The position numbers and the translations under genes were made by a program. This document shows, piece by piece, positions 36,931 to 50,603 of a DNA stretch of 64,000 nucleotides (position 1 is its first letter; each line of letters begins with the position of its first letter). Below the pieces are notes generated by a model that saw only the letters and a list, made by a program, of their open reading frames with translations, was not told the origin of the DNA and made no database searches. The DNA comes from Strongyloides papillosus. Taxonomy: Eukaryota; Nematoda; Chromadorea; Rhabditida; Strongyloididae. Location of the stretch: NCBI GenBank assembly GCA_005656395.1, contig SRSI01000071.1:124001-188000 (forward strand), written 5' to 3'.

Positions 36931-39900
36931 AGTATATTCAATTTCTATTGATTTTCATACAAATTTTTAATTTTAAAATTGAATATTGGAAATGTGATTT
37001 CAAATTATTATATATCAATATTAAAAAACACCTAAAAAATAAATTATTTATAGTAAACGTGTTAATTTCCACGTCACTATCTTATTAAACAAATTTAAAT
37101 TTCTTGGAGAAAATAAATTTTCTCGAAATTAAGGATTTTTTAATAAACATTATTAGTTTAACTTTAATGATTAACAAACAATATATATAATAATTTTTAT
37201 TTTACCGGACAAAAATATGAATAATATAAACGTTATAACAGAAAGTTAACTTTTAAACACTATTAAATTATTGCATATGAATATAAAATAATTCTTTTTA
37301 CTTGAGTATAATGTGATTAAATTAATCTTAAACATTATTGAATTTAATCTAAATATATATTGTAAAAAAATTTCTTAAATAACAAAAAATAAATTAATAG
37401 TAATCTAAAAATATTTATGCAACTTTTTTTATTGACATTTTTTCTACAAATATTTATTTATATATTGCATGAAGTTTTTGGATATAGAAACAACATTTAT
37501 AATTTATTATCAAATATTTATATTAAAAACATTTTATTTAGTAAAATTTTTCTCATTGTTTTTCTTTAAAATGTTAATTATTATACTATTAATAAGGAAA
37601 ATTCTTTTATATTTAATGACAATTTCTTAAATAGGAATTAAAATGCATATTTTTAATTTTATATACAGAGAGGGCCAAAATATGCTTGACAGTAATAATC
37701 CAATTTTTCCATTTTTTGGTAGAAATTTTAATATATATTGTCATGTCTTTTCAACTATGATTTTAAAATATTTATATTTTCTAAACGTTGGCAACATGAT
37801 TTATTTACACTAGAAAAAAAATGAATTTAAAAAAAAAATATGTAGTTATAATACAGCTGTGATGCATATTTTAGCCTACCCTGTATAAAACAAAAAATAT
37901 TGTAAACTACACATTATTCTTGAACACTATCTAAAAAATAATAAAATTAATGATTGAGACTGTACTCTTGATTTCATCTCAAAATCTAACTGATTTCCCC
38001 TTAACAAAACAATTAAGAAAAAAATAGAACTTGCTAGAAGAAATTCATTACCTTTTAAAATGGGTTTAAGTGCTTAATTTGGGTATTCAGATATATAATA
38101 TATTTTTTTTATATTAAAACTAATAATTTGTTTAAGGCTGCTCCTGCGAATTCCATGTATGGTATTAAAATTTGGTTAGACAAACGGCTACCATTTAACT
38201 ATTTTTGCAGATAACCAAACAATTAAAACTGGTGAATTTTTAACTATTGTTTCAATAATTTTAAATTAAAAAGATGTTTTTGTAGTTATAATAATAGAAT
38301 GTCAATATTTTAGGAAAATGAAATTGAAACTAAATTTAAATAAAACTGAAAAAATTAAATTTCGAGTACATAGACTTGAATCTTGTACACTTTCTACCAC
38401 ACCTTTGGCTATTACTTAAAAATCTAGATGATTAAATTCAGTTAGAAAAAAAAGCTTTGCAATTAACAAAAAAGGTATATTATCAAAGATTGACAATGAG
38501 TATTGGACTTTTTATGTTTGGTGTTGAACAAATTTTACGAATTAAAAGAATTGCCATAATTCCTATACATAATGTTCAAATATAAACATGTTTGTTCCCG
38601 AATCTCTTTGAATATCAAATGATTTGTAAAGTATTAAAAACCAATATTTTCGCTTGTGTCCCTCAATGAAACTTGAAAAGCCACGATTTTTAATATAAGG
38701 GGATCTTATGTAAAGGGAAAAAAATTTTTTGATGAATTTGAATTCAAATTAGTTTCACGTACTTGCCAATAATTAGATATTTTTTACGTTGGTAGTATTG
38801 GATGAAGAGTTTCTGCTATTTCGAATTTTCATAGTTTATGTAGAATTTTCGAAGACTCGATAATAATAAACTATACACTAAGTGATAGGGAAATTGATGA
38901 ATTAAAATTTATTTTTGTGAAGAAAAAGAAAACGTTTTTTAATTTAATTCTATTATTTGAATTCATTGATTAGTTTAGTTAAGGGAATAGATATTATAAA
39001 AGATATTAGAAACATTTGAAAAAATAATTTCTTGGGATTTTATTAATGATCAAACTAACACACTACATCAAAAAAATCAATTTAAAAAATTTTTTTTATT
39101 AAAATATATTTTTATTTATTTCTAATATTGATCTCTTCTGATGATCTCGAAATTGTTCTTCGAAAAAGTGTTTTATAGATTCTTGTAATTACAAAATTTA
39201 AATAGTTTTATTGATACATATTATTTATTTTAATAAAAGAAATGGAATATTATTGTTCCGATTTTATTTTTCTTTCAATAAATATTTAAATTTAATTACA
39301 ATTGATTGTATTTGGAAGATAAATCTCTTAATAAACAATCAAAATGCTCATAAGATCACAAATGTTCTTTTTTTTATTTTCATATTTAAGATCACTTCAC
39401 ATATTGGAGGGTGAAATTAAAATCATGTTGTTATGTTGAGAATAATAAAACATCATTTAAAAAAAAGATCATTAAATAGAACAACGAAAAAGGATTCTTT
39501 TTTTGTAATAACATTTATTATTAAATAACAATATAAGTTTTCTAGTGACCCTATTAAACGTTTTTATAAATTTATTTTTTCTAACTAAAAAATAATTAAT
39601 TTTTGAACATTAATTAGTATTATGAAATGTTTAACATATAATATTATCATATAACGTAGACACCTCGAAAGCATTATTCTAGATTGTTGGAAGTAAATAT
39701 ATATAATAAACAAAACAAAAATTAAGTTTAAAGGATAATGAGATCGAAGCAATAATTGACATATATTACTTAAATGACACCTTTTTGCTATTAGATTAAG
39801 GTGTTCAATAATATTTTAATTTTATAACACATATACATAATAATTAAAAAGGCATTATATTATAATTTGAATTGATACGTTAAACAAATAAAAGATTAAT

Positions 39901-42679
39901 ATATATATGTATAATAGAAAAAAAAAATTCATTTTGCAGGTATCTACCAAACAACAATTATAAAACATTTTAATTCTTCAGGTAAATCAGTCACGTATGC
40001 CTTATATTAAAACCACCTCTACAAGATATTTTTTTAACCTAACGATGATTTTTTATTATTTGACGTATGATGACATAGGAAGATGAAATATTTCTATGAA
40101 AAAAGGGTATTATATTTATTTATTTTTTTAAAATAACTAACATGTAATATCATCATAGAAGTTACAACAACTCTTACTAACATTAAGGCAAAGTATTATT
40201 TTTAAAGATTGATCATCAAAAATCAAAATAATTTATTTATGAAGTATTGCTTAAAGATAAAAAAATTATTTGATTTTTTAAGTATTATCAATCAAAAAAA
40301 AATTACATTTATCGTTGGTTGTTTCAAAAGTTGTTGTAATTGTTTTTGTTTTTTTAAAGATCATAATAATAAAAGTTTCACTTTAAGAGAGATGGTATTT
40401 TAACTTCTAACTTGTATTCATAATTTAATGTTAATTTTTTTTCTATAAAATATTCTTACCTATAAAAATAATATTTTCTATTAGGTAAGCTATTATAAAA
40501 TGTCTACTGTTTATCATATAATACTATTTTTATCAATATTTCATATTCAAACTCTTATAATGGATATGCATATATGTAACTGATTAACTAGTAGCACTGA
40601 AAATATTTTATTGTAAAACTACATATACAAATGATAAACTATATAATAAAATATTTTAACAAAGATTTAAATATATTATAGTATTTAATAAAATAATAAA
40701 TTTTATAAAAAAAATAGGTTATTGTACTTCTAAATTCGGTAATTATTATGTCTAATAAATCATTTTTAATTAAAACTTTTTCTTAGTTCAATAAGATATA
40801 GTAGTTCATAGTTTTTCTAAAATGTGAGAAAGATATAATAAATTTTAATTGAGTTACCTATAATAATCTAACTAAATTTCTATACTTTCCCTTTTAACTA
40901 TATTTTAAAAATCTATCTACTTCCTTTTCCAATCAAATTATTACCATTAAATCGTTGAAAAAACGAAGAAAAAATACCAGTTGATTTTTTGTAGTAAACT
41001 TCTTTACCAATCATCTTACAAATACGTCATAACACATAAACTGAAATATTTATGAAACTTAAATTTCACTAAGAAAACAAGAATTAACTAAGAAAAAATG
41101 ATTGTTAAAAACTTTTCCTGATCTATATATTTTATTTTTGTAAAATATTTTTAAACATGAAACGAATGTATTGTATGTAGGAAGAAATATATTTAAATTA
41201 TCTAATTCTGATTAACAGCCATTAAAATGTATTGTTGTTGTAGAATTAAAAATTAACAATAAGTTAATCTTTGCGTAGGTGTTAAGGTTCAATAAATATA
41301 AATTTCTTTACATATAACATTATAATTCCTTTTTTAATGTTCTAAAAAGCGATATTAATATTTTCATTTCACTTTTGAATAAATGTTTAAATTTAAGAAG
41401 ATTATCCTTCTTTCCATTTTGAATTTCAAAAACAATCTCTTGCAACACTTAATTTTATATTCCCTTCTTTTTTTGTAGAAATAAATGAAATTAAAAGGAG
41501 GATATTTTATAATATATAATTAAAATCCTTAAATAAAAAATTTACAATATAAATTAAAAAATATTATTTCATCCAATAATTTTCTAGTTTCTATTTTTCT
41601 AATCTTCTTTAATTTGTCTTCTCATTAAAAGACAATGGACATTTTTTTATAAAATACTTTTATCTTATAATCCTGTTCACATGTAAGACATCCTTTATTA
41701 TTTTTTTGTTAACATCTGATGAAATGTACTTTATTTATATAGGAAGAAGAAACTTGAGTATTTAATTAATTAGTTAAGATTATTTGACCAAGTAACTTGC
41801 AAATATTGTAACATACACAATTTTTTCCTGAAAATTTTTTATCAAAACTAAAAAGACTTGTATTGTTACTATTAATTTTTTGAAATAACTTCACATTAAA
41901 CATTTTTAATTCTCAATCATCTATTGTTTTAAATTTATTTAACTTAAAACAGTGTAAATTGCGTTAATTATTATATACATTTATTCTTAAGTATTACAAA
42001 GTACAAAATCAAATGATGGTTATCAGTATAAATAAGTGTATACATAAATATATAAAGCATCAATTAAATGTTAATTGGTGATGGTATCGATAATAAAACT
42101 AATGTCTTTATATCTAATTCTTTTTTTTGCAAAATTAATCTGGTTAAATCTCAATGAACATTTCATTTGTTAATATACAAAATGGAATAAAAAACAAAAC
42201 ATATTAAGTTTATAAACTTTTTTTAAGTGTAATCACTATAAAACACTCAAAATTTTAATATTAGTACTTTGATTTATATTATATTCCCTTTAAATACACA
42301 CTGTTTGTAATGAATAATTTTATTAATAAATTTATGATTTTTACATTTTCTTTTTATCAAATTAATTCTATTTTTTAAAATGATTTATAAATTATAAAAG
42401 TTTTATTATACAGTTTTTATTGTAATTTTATGTTAAAAAATTGATATCTATATTTGTTTTTTATTCTAAATATTTTATTTATTTTTAAATATAAATAAAA
42501 CAAGAATGTAACTAATTAACTCTTCTGCAATTTTTATCTATTTTGTTTATTGTATAAAGATAATCTTTGTGAATTTTATCAAACATTTTATATCTTATTT
42601 CATGGTTCTTGTAAAATTTTGTAGTTTTGTTTAATTAGGGTATCACATTGTTTAATCTTGGTATTTGTAATTATACTAA
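36931..42679. other. Gene-poor AT-rich region
   Basis: Nothing here reaches the level of a gene. Coding-like scraps of 15-35 codons occur at about 38290-38580 (plus; includes LKLNLNKTEKIKFRVH and a frame starting MSIGLFMFGVEQIL), perhaps further retroelement remains. Another scrap is at 41014-40913 (minus; 33 codons starting MIGKEVYYKKSTGIF). Two plus open frames at 39211-39414 and 40209-40403 look like chance. Confidence 0.4.
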
Positions 42680-43069
42680 CTAAGATGGAGCTTGATGACA
42701 ACCGGTTAAAATATCTACTTCATCTAATTTTTGTATGATATAAAAATTACATGTATTATACTTGAATAAACTTTCCCAAAAATAAATTTCAATTAGTGTA
42801 ATAATTTTTATTACAATTTCATTATTGGATTATTCTTATAAATTACTACTTTTTTGTTTATTTTTTCATTTCCTGAATTTATTGTATATTGTCAATTTTA
42901 TATTATTTTAATAATAAAAAAAATGTTATAAATCCCTCTGCCCGGCAAATAAATAATTTTTTTTGTAGTGTTATTTATAATTACCATCAATTTACCTGAC
43001 TGGCGTCATTACAAGTACTATTAAGTTTCTTCTTTGCTCTAATTCTTTCTTTTTGTTCAAGCAATAATT
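42680..43069 (-). CDS. Candidate 3' exons of an unidentified gene
   Basis: Exon A, 43069-42996, is flanked by a good acceptor (GACTTTTAG) and donor (GTAAAT). It reads as 24 codons with strong charge, LLLEQKERIRAKKKLN then STCNDASQ, ending in phase 0. Exon B, 42760-42680, follows a TATTCAAG acceptor and reads in phase 0 to a stop, ending with DEVDILTGCHQAPS. The amino-acid content differs from chance translations in this AT-rich DNA and the two phases agree. There is no start exon and no recognised family, and the plus strand of exon A is also partly open. A possible upstream exon at 44939-44834 ends in phase 0 and does not join directly to exon A. Confidence 0.22.
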
Positions 43070-45340
43070 CTAAAAGTCAATATTATATAATATTTTGAAT
43101 TAAGGTAGGAAACTAACTTATTTTTGCAATTTTATAAAATAAATCTTATTGCAAATTTTTACTATTGTTTGAAATTTACAATTCTTTAACAAGTTTCATC
43201 TCAACAAATCATTTTGATCATTAAAAAAAATTGCAAAAGTCACACGACGCATTTATACATATCCATCTATAAAAGATAACAGTTTCAAACAACTGATTGT
43301 TTAAAAGTTTTCTTTTATTTTTTTTCCTCTACCTCATTTTAAAGCGATAGATAAAAATCTTAAATTTCAAATGTATGTGGCGCCATAAACTCTTGACAGA
43401 TATATTTATATTTTCAAAACAAAATAATTTAACTTAAATTTTCTTTAATTATCTCTATAGATTTCTTTTATTTTATTTTTTCTTGTACACAGTAGGCGTA
43501 TGAAAATATTTTTTTAAATACTTTTAATTACTCTTCCAATTTTTATTATGTTATTTTTTTTATATATTTTTACTTCATTTTAATTATTATTTTCATTTAC
43601 TGTAGGCGCCAATTATTTAATATAATGTTTGATTTTTTTCGAAAAAGATAATTAAAAAGTCAAATAAACAAGATAAAAATGTAATTTTGTGTAAAAGCTT
43701 CATATAATCTTTTGATTTAATAGTATTTTTTAACAAATATTTGTGGTTTAATTGCTCATCAAAAACTTTAAAGATTAATGTTTGTTTTTAAAATTTAACA
43801 TAACATATATGTTATTTTAAAAAAAGGTGTCAATTTTTCCTCATTTTTTAATCTCTATCAAAATACAACATAAAAAATTTTGAGGGGGCTATAAAATCTT
43901 AACTTTTTAACATTCAATTGAAATAAAAAATGTAACATTTTCAATTAATATTTAAAAAAAAGACACATTTTATATGATAAAATATGCTTTTAAGAAATGT
44001 GCAAATATATGCACATATAAAATAAACGTTTCTATTTTTATCATATTAAACAATATTTTTATTTGATTTTTAAATATATTATTAAATCATTGAACTATTT
44101 TGTTCATAAAATATGCTAAAAAATTTATATATAAATTTGTGTTTTAAGAAGGTATATTTTTATTTAGAATATTCGACACAATAACACATACCTTCAAAAT
44201 ATGTTTGAAATTTCTTTATTACGTAACAGTTGTTTTTAAAGTTAATTTACTATATGCCTATAATAATTCGTATGTATCTTGTTTAGTTATAAAAGTATTT
44301 TTTTATCTTTGTTTTTTTCAAACATTTTATGGAAATTCAAAATATGAGTGCATATTTTGATTGCATAAACGTATTTACAAACTATGAGTCAGGGTTGTTA
44401 AAATAATAACTTTAGTTCTTAATTAATATTTTGTTAACTTTAGAACTATTTTAAAATTTTTATTGACTTTTTAAAAAAACTTTTATCATGTTAATAAATA
44501 AACATGATTCACCAGATATACTAGAAATAAAATTATACTATTTGATGAGAGAACAGTAATTGTTGATGATCCTGTTATTATACTTTATTTAAATAATAAC
44601 GTTCTAAATGAAAGTGTTAATTCAATTTAAGTTTTTAAAAATTTTTATCGTAATTGTTCTAAATATTTGATGTAGTGTACATTTCAAATTCTTCTAACTA
44701 TTGTGACAAAGTAAACTAACTAATGAATAATTAAGAAGTTCATAACATAATATTATACGCTTTTTATAAAAACAAATTTTTATGAAAAGAGAATATCAAT
44801 TGAGGTAGACTTACTTTTTAAATAAAATCTTACGTTATAAATAACTAGAAATAAAATATGAGAATTATCATGTCTAGAATCAAACATTGAACTTGAAACT
44901 TCTACAATATTCTTCTTTTTATCTATTAATGTTAATAAACTTAAATTAGCATGACATATTTACCTTCTTGTATATCAAATTACACTACAAACTCAAAAGA
45001 AATATTTCCACCAAATTTATGTTATTTTCGAAAAAAATTTTTTTGTAAAGCACATAAAAAGTATATTTAAAAAATATTATCGTTCATTTTGAAGTCTAGT
45101 ATGTATAAATTTATAAACTAAATAAATAATACTTTTTTTATACCTTAATTCAACTTCCCTATTTCTAACTCAAACAATTATGCATATTTTGTATTCAAGA
45201 AACTTTTTTAACAATAGAACAATGGTTTTAAAGGTAGTTGCGCGTTGCTATTTGATATTCTGATTTTTACTTTTTCATTAACCTATTCCAGTAGTGGAAT
45301 TTTAAAAATAATATATTCGACTTCCTTTCAGGCCATATTA
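43070..45340. other. AT-rich spacer upstream of the sulfhydryl oxidase
   Basis: Contains a minus-strand exon-like segment at 44939-44834, flanked by AAG and GTAAG, that includes IVEVSSSMFDSRHDNSH. Otherwise nothing supportable; a TGAGGTAG seed at about 44800 is not in a hairpin. Confidence 0.35.
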
Positions 45341-47461
45341 ATGTTAAACATGAATTATAATTATAAAATTTGGATTTTGAACGTACTACTTTTAATTAAT
45401 ATTTCGTTATTGGAATCAAGTAAAAGTTATTATGGGTATGTACCAAAAGGAAATAATGCTTTGTTATATAAGCCTAGTGTTGATCCAATTATGCATCTAG
45501 ATCAGGAAACATTTGCAGATACTATATTTAATCAAAATGATAAGGCATTTTTAGTCGAATATTATGCAGACTGGTGTGGTCATTGTAGAGCATTTGCTCC
45601 CTTCTACAGAGATTTCTCTTACAGTGTCAAGGAATGGAGTGATATTGCTGTTGTTGCTGTAATGAACTGTGCTGATCCCCATAATTCACAGGAGTGTAGA
45701 AATAATTATGTTGACCATTACCCAATGCTTAAATATTTTCCAAGATCAGCTAGAAATTATAAAGATGGTATCATTATTCAAGCAGATCATTCTGTACAAA
45801 ATTTAAGACGTACCCTTGCAAGTAAGATATTAAACGAACAACAACAAGTACAATATTTAAATTGGCCTAACTTTAATTATATGGATGTTACACCAACAAC
45901 ACAATTTAATGATTTATGGAATGGATTACCAATATCAACAGAATATTTAGTTATTATTTTTGAACATTTTGATACAGTGTCACCACAATTTATGTTAGAT
46001 TTATATAAATATCGTAACAGAATTGGTGTTAGAAGAGCTTTATCAAATTCACCATTAGTTCCGCAACTAGGTATTGGTTCATTTCCGTATGTTGTTGCTT
46101 TTAAAAGAGAACGTCAACAAGCTATATTTATGGATGTATATACTCCAAATACTATTAACGATATTTTAACATTAACTTCGATACAACATATACCACATAA
46201 ACCAGTACAAGAAACATTTGTTACAACACCTGTACCGGTTAAAAAACCTGGAAGAGATTGTGCTCGTAATCCTGAATCATGTAAAGCACTTTATTATGCC
46301 TCAGAAACTGATATGTTAAAAGCAATGAGAATGGCATTGTATGATGAAATTTTAAGGACTGATGGATATATTCAGGGAAGTAATTTGACAAATTTACATC
46401 AATTTGTTCAACTTCTCTCTCAGGTAATTATTTTTTCCAAAAATCATTACATATTTAACTTTTTTATTTTAATATTATAGCATTTTCCTGTTACAACATT
46501 TCATAATGCTATTAGAAGACAACGTCGTTCTGTATCATCAACACTCAAACTCTCAGATAGAGCACGTTTTGTTTTTAAACATTTAAATGAATTTTTATCC
46601 TCACGTATAAGTAATGGAGCATTATCAATACGGGATTGGAAGAATCAATTTGAGAGTATCGAAAGGCTATATTCTTATCCATTTCCACAAAATGCATCAT
46701 GGCAACATTGTGCTGGTAGTGAACCACAATATAGAGGATATACATGTGGTTTATGGACAACATTTCATACATTAACTGTTCATACATATTTAGATACTGT
46801 AAAAGAAGGACCAATTGATGTTTTAAAACCATTGAAAGCAATTCAAGGATGGGTTAGCAGTTTTTTCGGTTGTTTACATTGCAGAAATCATTTTATGCAT
46901 ATGACAACTACTCTATTTCCAATGAATGAGCGTCGGGTAAGTTTTTATGTGCTAGATTTTATAGAAATTACACTTGTTTGATATTTATTTATAAGTCAGA
47001 AGTAAGCAATAATGTTTAGAAATATTTATTGTAGATAAATATAATAGTAAAAAGATATTTATTAAAAAATACTATTTATTTTACATAGGTATTTCAAAAT
47101 TAGCAATTAAATTATTATTTTCAACTTATTTCATATTAATTTTGTAAAGCGTAGGGATTATTTGTAAAAATAAATTTGGGGAAGAGGAAATAATAAATTA
47201 CAATATTTATAATTATAATAATTTTAGGTACGACATAAACATGATATAATGATGTATTTATGGAGAGCTCATAATATTGTTAATAATAGACTTCATGGTG
47301 ATATAACAGAAGATCCATATTTTATTAAATATCAATTTCCTCCAATATTCTTATGTCCAACCTGTCACGCAGGTGGGAACTTTAGTAGAAGACAAGTAAG
47401 AAACTTTTTATTGAGGTATTATGGAAATATTAAACCACATGTCAGAACGGCCCACAAATAA
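45341..47461 (+). CDS. Quiescin sulfhydryl oxidase (QSOX)
   Basis: QSOX makes disulfides in secreted and extracellular proteins. A thioredoxin domain takes electrons from client thiols and passes them to a FAD-bound Erv/ALR domain, which reduces oxygen to hydrogen peroxide. Exons 45341-46423, 46481-46936 and 47228-47461 (all phase 0) give 590 residues. A signal peptide covers about 4-26 (a second in-frame ATG at 45350 is equally likely). The thioredoxin active site is WCGHC with cysteines at 79 and 82. The Erv domain begins WQHCAGSEPQYRGYTCGLW and keeps TFHTLTVH for FAD binding, the active CxxC at 492-495 (GCLHC) and the third CxxC at 556-559 (CPTC). No C-terminal membrane anchor is present, so this is a soluble secreted form. 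An acceptor CTTTCAG at 45325-45331, ten bases before the ATG, suggests trans-splicing. The gene looks intact. Confidence 0.94.
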
Positions 47462-49185
47462 AAGAACAAAAAAATTATACAAAAACATTAATGCTATAAA
47501 ATTTACAATATGCATTTCGCAACATTTCTTTTACTATTATATATTTTATCTGTTATGAAATTTTTACATCAAAAAATTTCTAAAAATATCTTCATTATTT
47601 TGTAAAGAAATATATCAGTTGTATAAAAAAAATTTATCTTAACTACAATCAATACTATACGTTTAGTTTTTTATGGCTTTTTTTTTCTTATAAAAAAACG
47701 GGTATTGTGAATATATGAATCATCAGTGAAAAATTTTTATATATATTTAACATATGGATTGGATGGGAAAAGCATTTTGATGAATCATTAAATAGTTAGA
47801 AAATAAATAAGCACAATGTCATTTTATGAAATTACACAACAAATATTTTACATGTGGAATGTTAAACATTTAAAATATTTAAAATATCATTTAATGTTAT
47901 GATTTAAATGATCATTTTTATATGTATTTACTATTCATAATTATATATATATTAACTAATTGTATCTAAACGAATAAAAGTATATTTCTTATTAGAATAT
48001 CTTTAAATTTTATTTTTTTCATAATGTCAACATAAAAAATATCATTTTTCATTTTTTTAACTATCTAACAACTATTTTTACTATAGAAATAAAAATTTTT
48101 TTAAGATCAGGTTGTAATTTGAACACACGAATTTACATATTATTTTAAATATTGAAAATAAATTAAGAAGTCTGTTTTATTTTGAATTGAAATATGATTT
48201 CAGTACATTGATCTTCTACACTCAATAAATTACTTATTATGTAAACATTAAAATTGAGCTTTATTTCTAAATGCAAAATCCTTGGTAGACTTAAATATTA
48301 AAAAACAATGGTTGATATATTTTTATTTTTGTTTAAATAAAATATTTTTTGTTATATAAACATAAATCTTTTTATACATTTATTGATTTATTCCATAAAA
48401 TTCCAATAATTCACTTGTATTCCTTTGTTAGGTAATAGATTTTCACCTCAGAATTAGAGATTTCGCAAACTTTAATTAACATTAAATTAATACATGATAA
48501 TCAACAGTAACTTTGTAAACATAAACTAGTTAAATATTTATAAAATTCAAATAAAATGAAATTAAAAAAAATATTCTATTTATATTAATAAAATAATTAC
48601 TAAAAAAAACTGATTTAATTATAGAAATACAGAAAAATTCTTAGTATACGTATAATAGTGACGTTTTAAATAAAAAATTACGTCCATAATCAAGCGAAAA
48701 AGGACAACTTCTTGTAAGAAGTCTGGGATTTGCTTATAAAAATATGTTTGATTTGAAGCTAAAGTTTTTTTCTACTAGTTTTTCTTAAATAGTAGATTAA
48801 CCACTAATATAAAATTAAGTTTTGGAACCTTGACTTTTTTAGTTCTAACATTATTTTTATTGTCTTGATTAGAGCAGTAACTCTAGACTCCGTGTCGACA
48901 AAAGTACTACGTTTTGTAGTAAATCATTTGATTAAAAGATAGTGCACAAAATAGAGTTATTTCACAAACTTGAGCTACAAAGATCACATCAGTAGTGGTT
49001 TTTGATTCAACCGAGTTTTGTATTCGAAAGAGCCTAGATTCTACCAGATGATTAATAGATCAACAAATATTATTTAAATTAAAAATTTTTTTTATTATCG
49101 TTGCTTATTGACAAATTAGATTGTACTTAACTTTTTTGTATTCATCTAAATGAAGTCATGTTTTTAATAAATTATCCAATACCTG
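47462..49185. other. Intergenic spacer
   Basis: AT-rich to about 48640. From there to 49060 the sequence is less AT-rich and has small perfect inverted repeats (CTTCTT-GT-AAGAAG near 48710; TACTAC-GTTTT-GTAGTA near 48907), perhaps an old mobile-element remnant. No open frame. Confidence 0.4.
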
Positions 49186-49253
49186 TGATGTAAAGTTAAA
49201 AGAAGTTCTAGAGAAACGTTTAATGTCTCTGGAAATCCCTTTATTTAACATCA
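49186..49253 (+). ncRNA. Candidate microRNA-precursor-like hairpin
   Basis: A 68-base segment folds into an imperfect hairpin. The outer stem TGATGT pairs with ACATCA. A middle part has scattered mismatches. A nine-pair inner stem TTCTAGAGA pairs with TCTCTGGAA (one G.U), closing an 11-base loop (AACGTTTAATG). The arm lengths (about 28 bases), mismatch pattern and loop are typical of animal pre-miRNAs, and the site is intergenic. The inverse-complement strand would fold similarly, so the strand is arbitrary. I recognise no known mature sequence. Hairpins form readily in AT-rich DNA, so expression data would be decisive. Confidence 0.3.
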
Positions 49254-49617
49254 TGAATTCATTTTTGCTATTTTATAATTTCATTAATCAAAAGTTTGAT
49301 TTTTAATAGTAATATTATATTAATACTTGAAATAAAAAGTTTTTTAAAAAATAGGACATAATATCAAGTTAGGAAAATTAAATTTCATGTAGTTTATTAT
49401 TATAATGAATTTTTATTAACTAATACTTTTTAAAAGATAATTAAAGATAAAGTAATTTTTCTTAATTAAGAAAGATGTCCTTCTACTTTAATTTTTTTTA
49501 TTATATGTGTACAAAAAATAAATCTATTAATTTTTTGATATAATTTCTAGTAATTTAATGAATATCTACATATTTATATTTTGAAAATACTTTTTGTAAA
49601 ATTGCGGCGGAAAGTTG
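49254..49617. other. Intergenic spacer
   Basis: AT-rich; nothing recognised. Confidence 0.45.
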
Positions 49618-50043
49618 TTAATTTTTTGTAATAGCAAATGGATCGTTAGTTTCCTCCTCGTTTGTCTGTTTTCTTTCACCATTTCCATCATTATTCATAA
49701 ATGACCATATAGTAGGGATATTTGAATCATCTTTAACTTCTTTGAAACTGAAAAAATCAAAAAGAATATCAAAAGAATTAATATAAAGGACATACGGCTC
49801 ATAGTTAATATCTAATTGAAGGTCTTTTCCTATTCTATAAGGAAATGTAATTTTATCATCATCATTAGATTTTTTCCACAATTCTGGAGCAATATTTTTA
49901 CTTTTATGTTCAAATAATGTCAATTCACTCCATATTTTAGGATCAAAATTGTTCATATCATTTCTATTAATTATTCCACCATAGATAGATAATTTTTTTA
50001 ATGTTAAAATTCCAATAAGAAAATATAAACAATATTTAAACAT
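49618..50043 (-). CDS. Unknown secreted protein, 141 residues
   Basis: Single-exon open frame starting at the ATG at 50043, with a hydrophobic signal peptide (about 1-21, MFKYCLYFLIGILTLKKLSI). The mature part is polar and acidic, without cysteines, with blocks such as FDPKIWSELTLFEHKSKN and ITFPYRIGKDLQLDINYEPY. It ends in an acidic, Asn/Glu-rich tail. No dibasic-flanked peptide repeats are visible, so it is not an obvious neuropeptide precursor, and no domain is recognised. Amino-acid variety and the clean signal peptide support a real gene. It may be lineage-specific. Confidence 0.6.
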   Translation of the reverse strand: MFKYCLYFLIGILTLKKLSIYGGIINRNDMNNFDPKIWSELTLFEHKSKNIAPELWKKSNDDDKITFPYRIGKDLQLDINYEPYVLYINSFDILFDFFSFKEVKDDSNIPTIWSFMNNDGNGERKQTNEEETNDPFAITKN

Positions 50044-50603
50044 ATTTTAAATATTAGGCAAATAAAAAGCACTGGATGTTTTATCAAAAATTATCTAAAA
50101 TGTAACAAATTAATCTAGCTTTTTATACATTTTCCATTTACCTTTCACTTCCTATCACTAATGACCTTAGGGTTTTATTACGTTATATGAAACAAGTTAT
50201 AATAGCTATCTAGTTTACTTAATTATTAAATAATCCTCTATTTGTTGACAACTTTATTTAACTCGCCTTAAAACCCTGTTTACAAAATTGTTATTTAATG
50301 AGTTCAAATGTTATTTGAAGTTGTTAAAATTTAACTATTAAAGGTAAATGAACGTGAACAGGAAAATAAAAATGTACTTATTATGAAATTAAAACTAGTT
50401 AATTATTTTGCAATTTATTAAACTTGCTTAATTCTATTTTGTAATTAAAATTTTTCTTGCCATCTTCTATATTTATAGACTATTTTTGATTTAACAAAAT
50501 TCCTCCTTTTTAGAATGGATAAATGCAAAAAAATTGAAAGTAAATTAATTATATTCAATATTTATAATAAAACTACTAATTAGAAAAAATTGCAACAAAA
50601 ATT
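50044..50603. other. Intergenic spacer
   Basis: AT-rich, with promoter sequence for the secreted protein and the 3' end of the next gene; nothing else seen. Confidence 0.45.

Noticed and set aside
38160..38580. Scattered coding-like fragments on the plus strand suggestive of a LINE-type RT
   Set aside because: Fragments are short, in different frames and lack catalytic motifs; mentioned only as possible retroelement debris.
40209..40403. Plus-strand 64-codon frame with a cysteine cluster (GCFKSCCNCFC)
   Set aside because: The cysteines come from a TGT/TTG-rich run; there is no signal peptide and no similarity to a known cysteine-rich peptide.
44796..44812. TGAGGTAG, the let-7 family seed
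   Set aside because: Flanking sequence does not fold into a hairpin and the remainder does not resemble let-7 relatives.
48900..48925. Short perfect inverted repeats around 48710 and 48907 as possible transposon ends
   Set aside because: Stems are only six bases and no transposase frame or matching terminal repeat is found.
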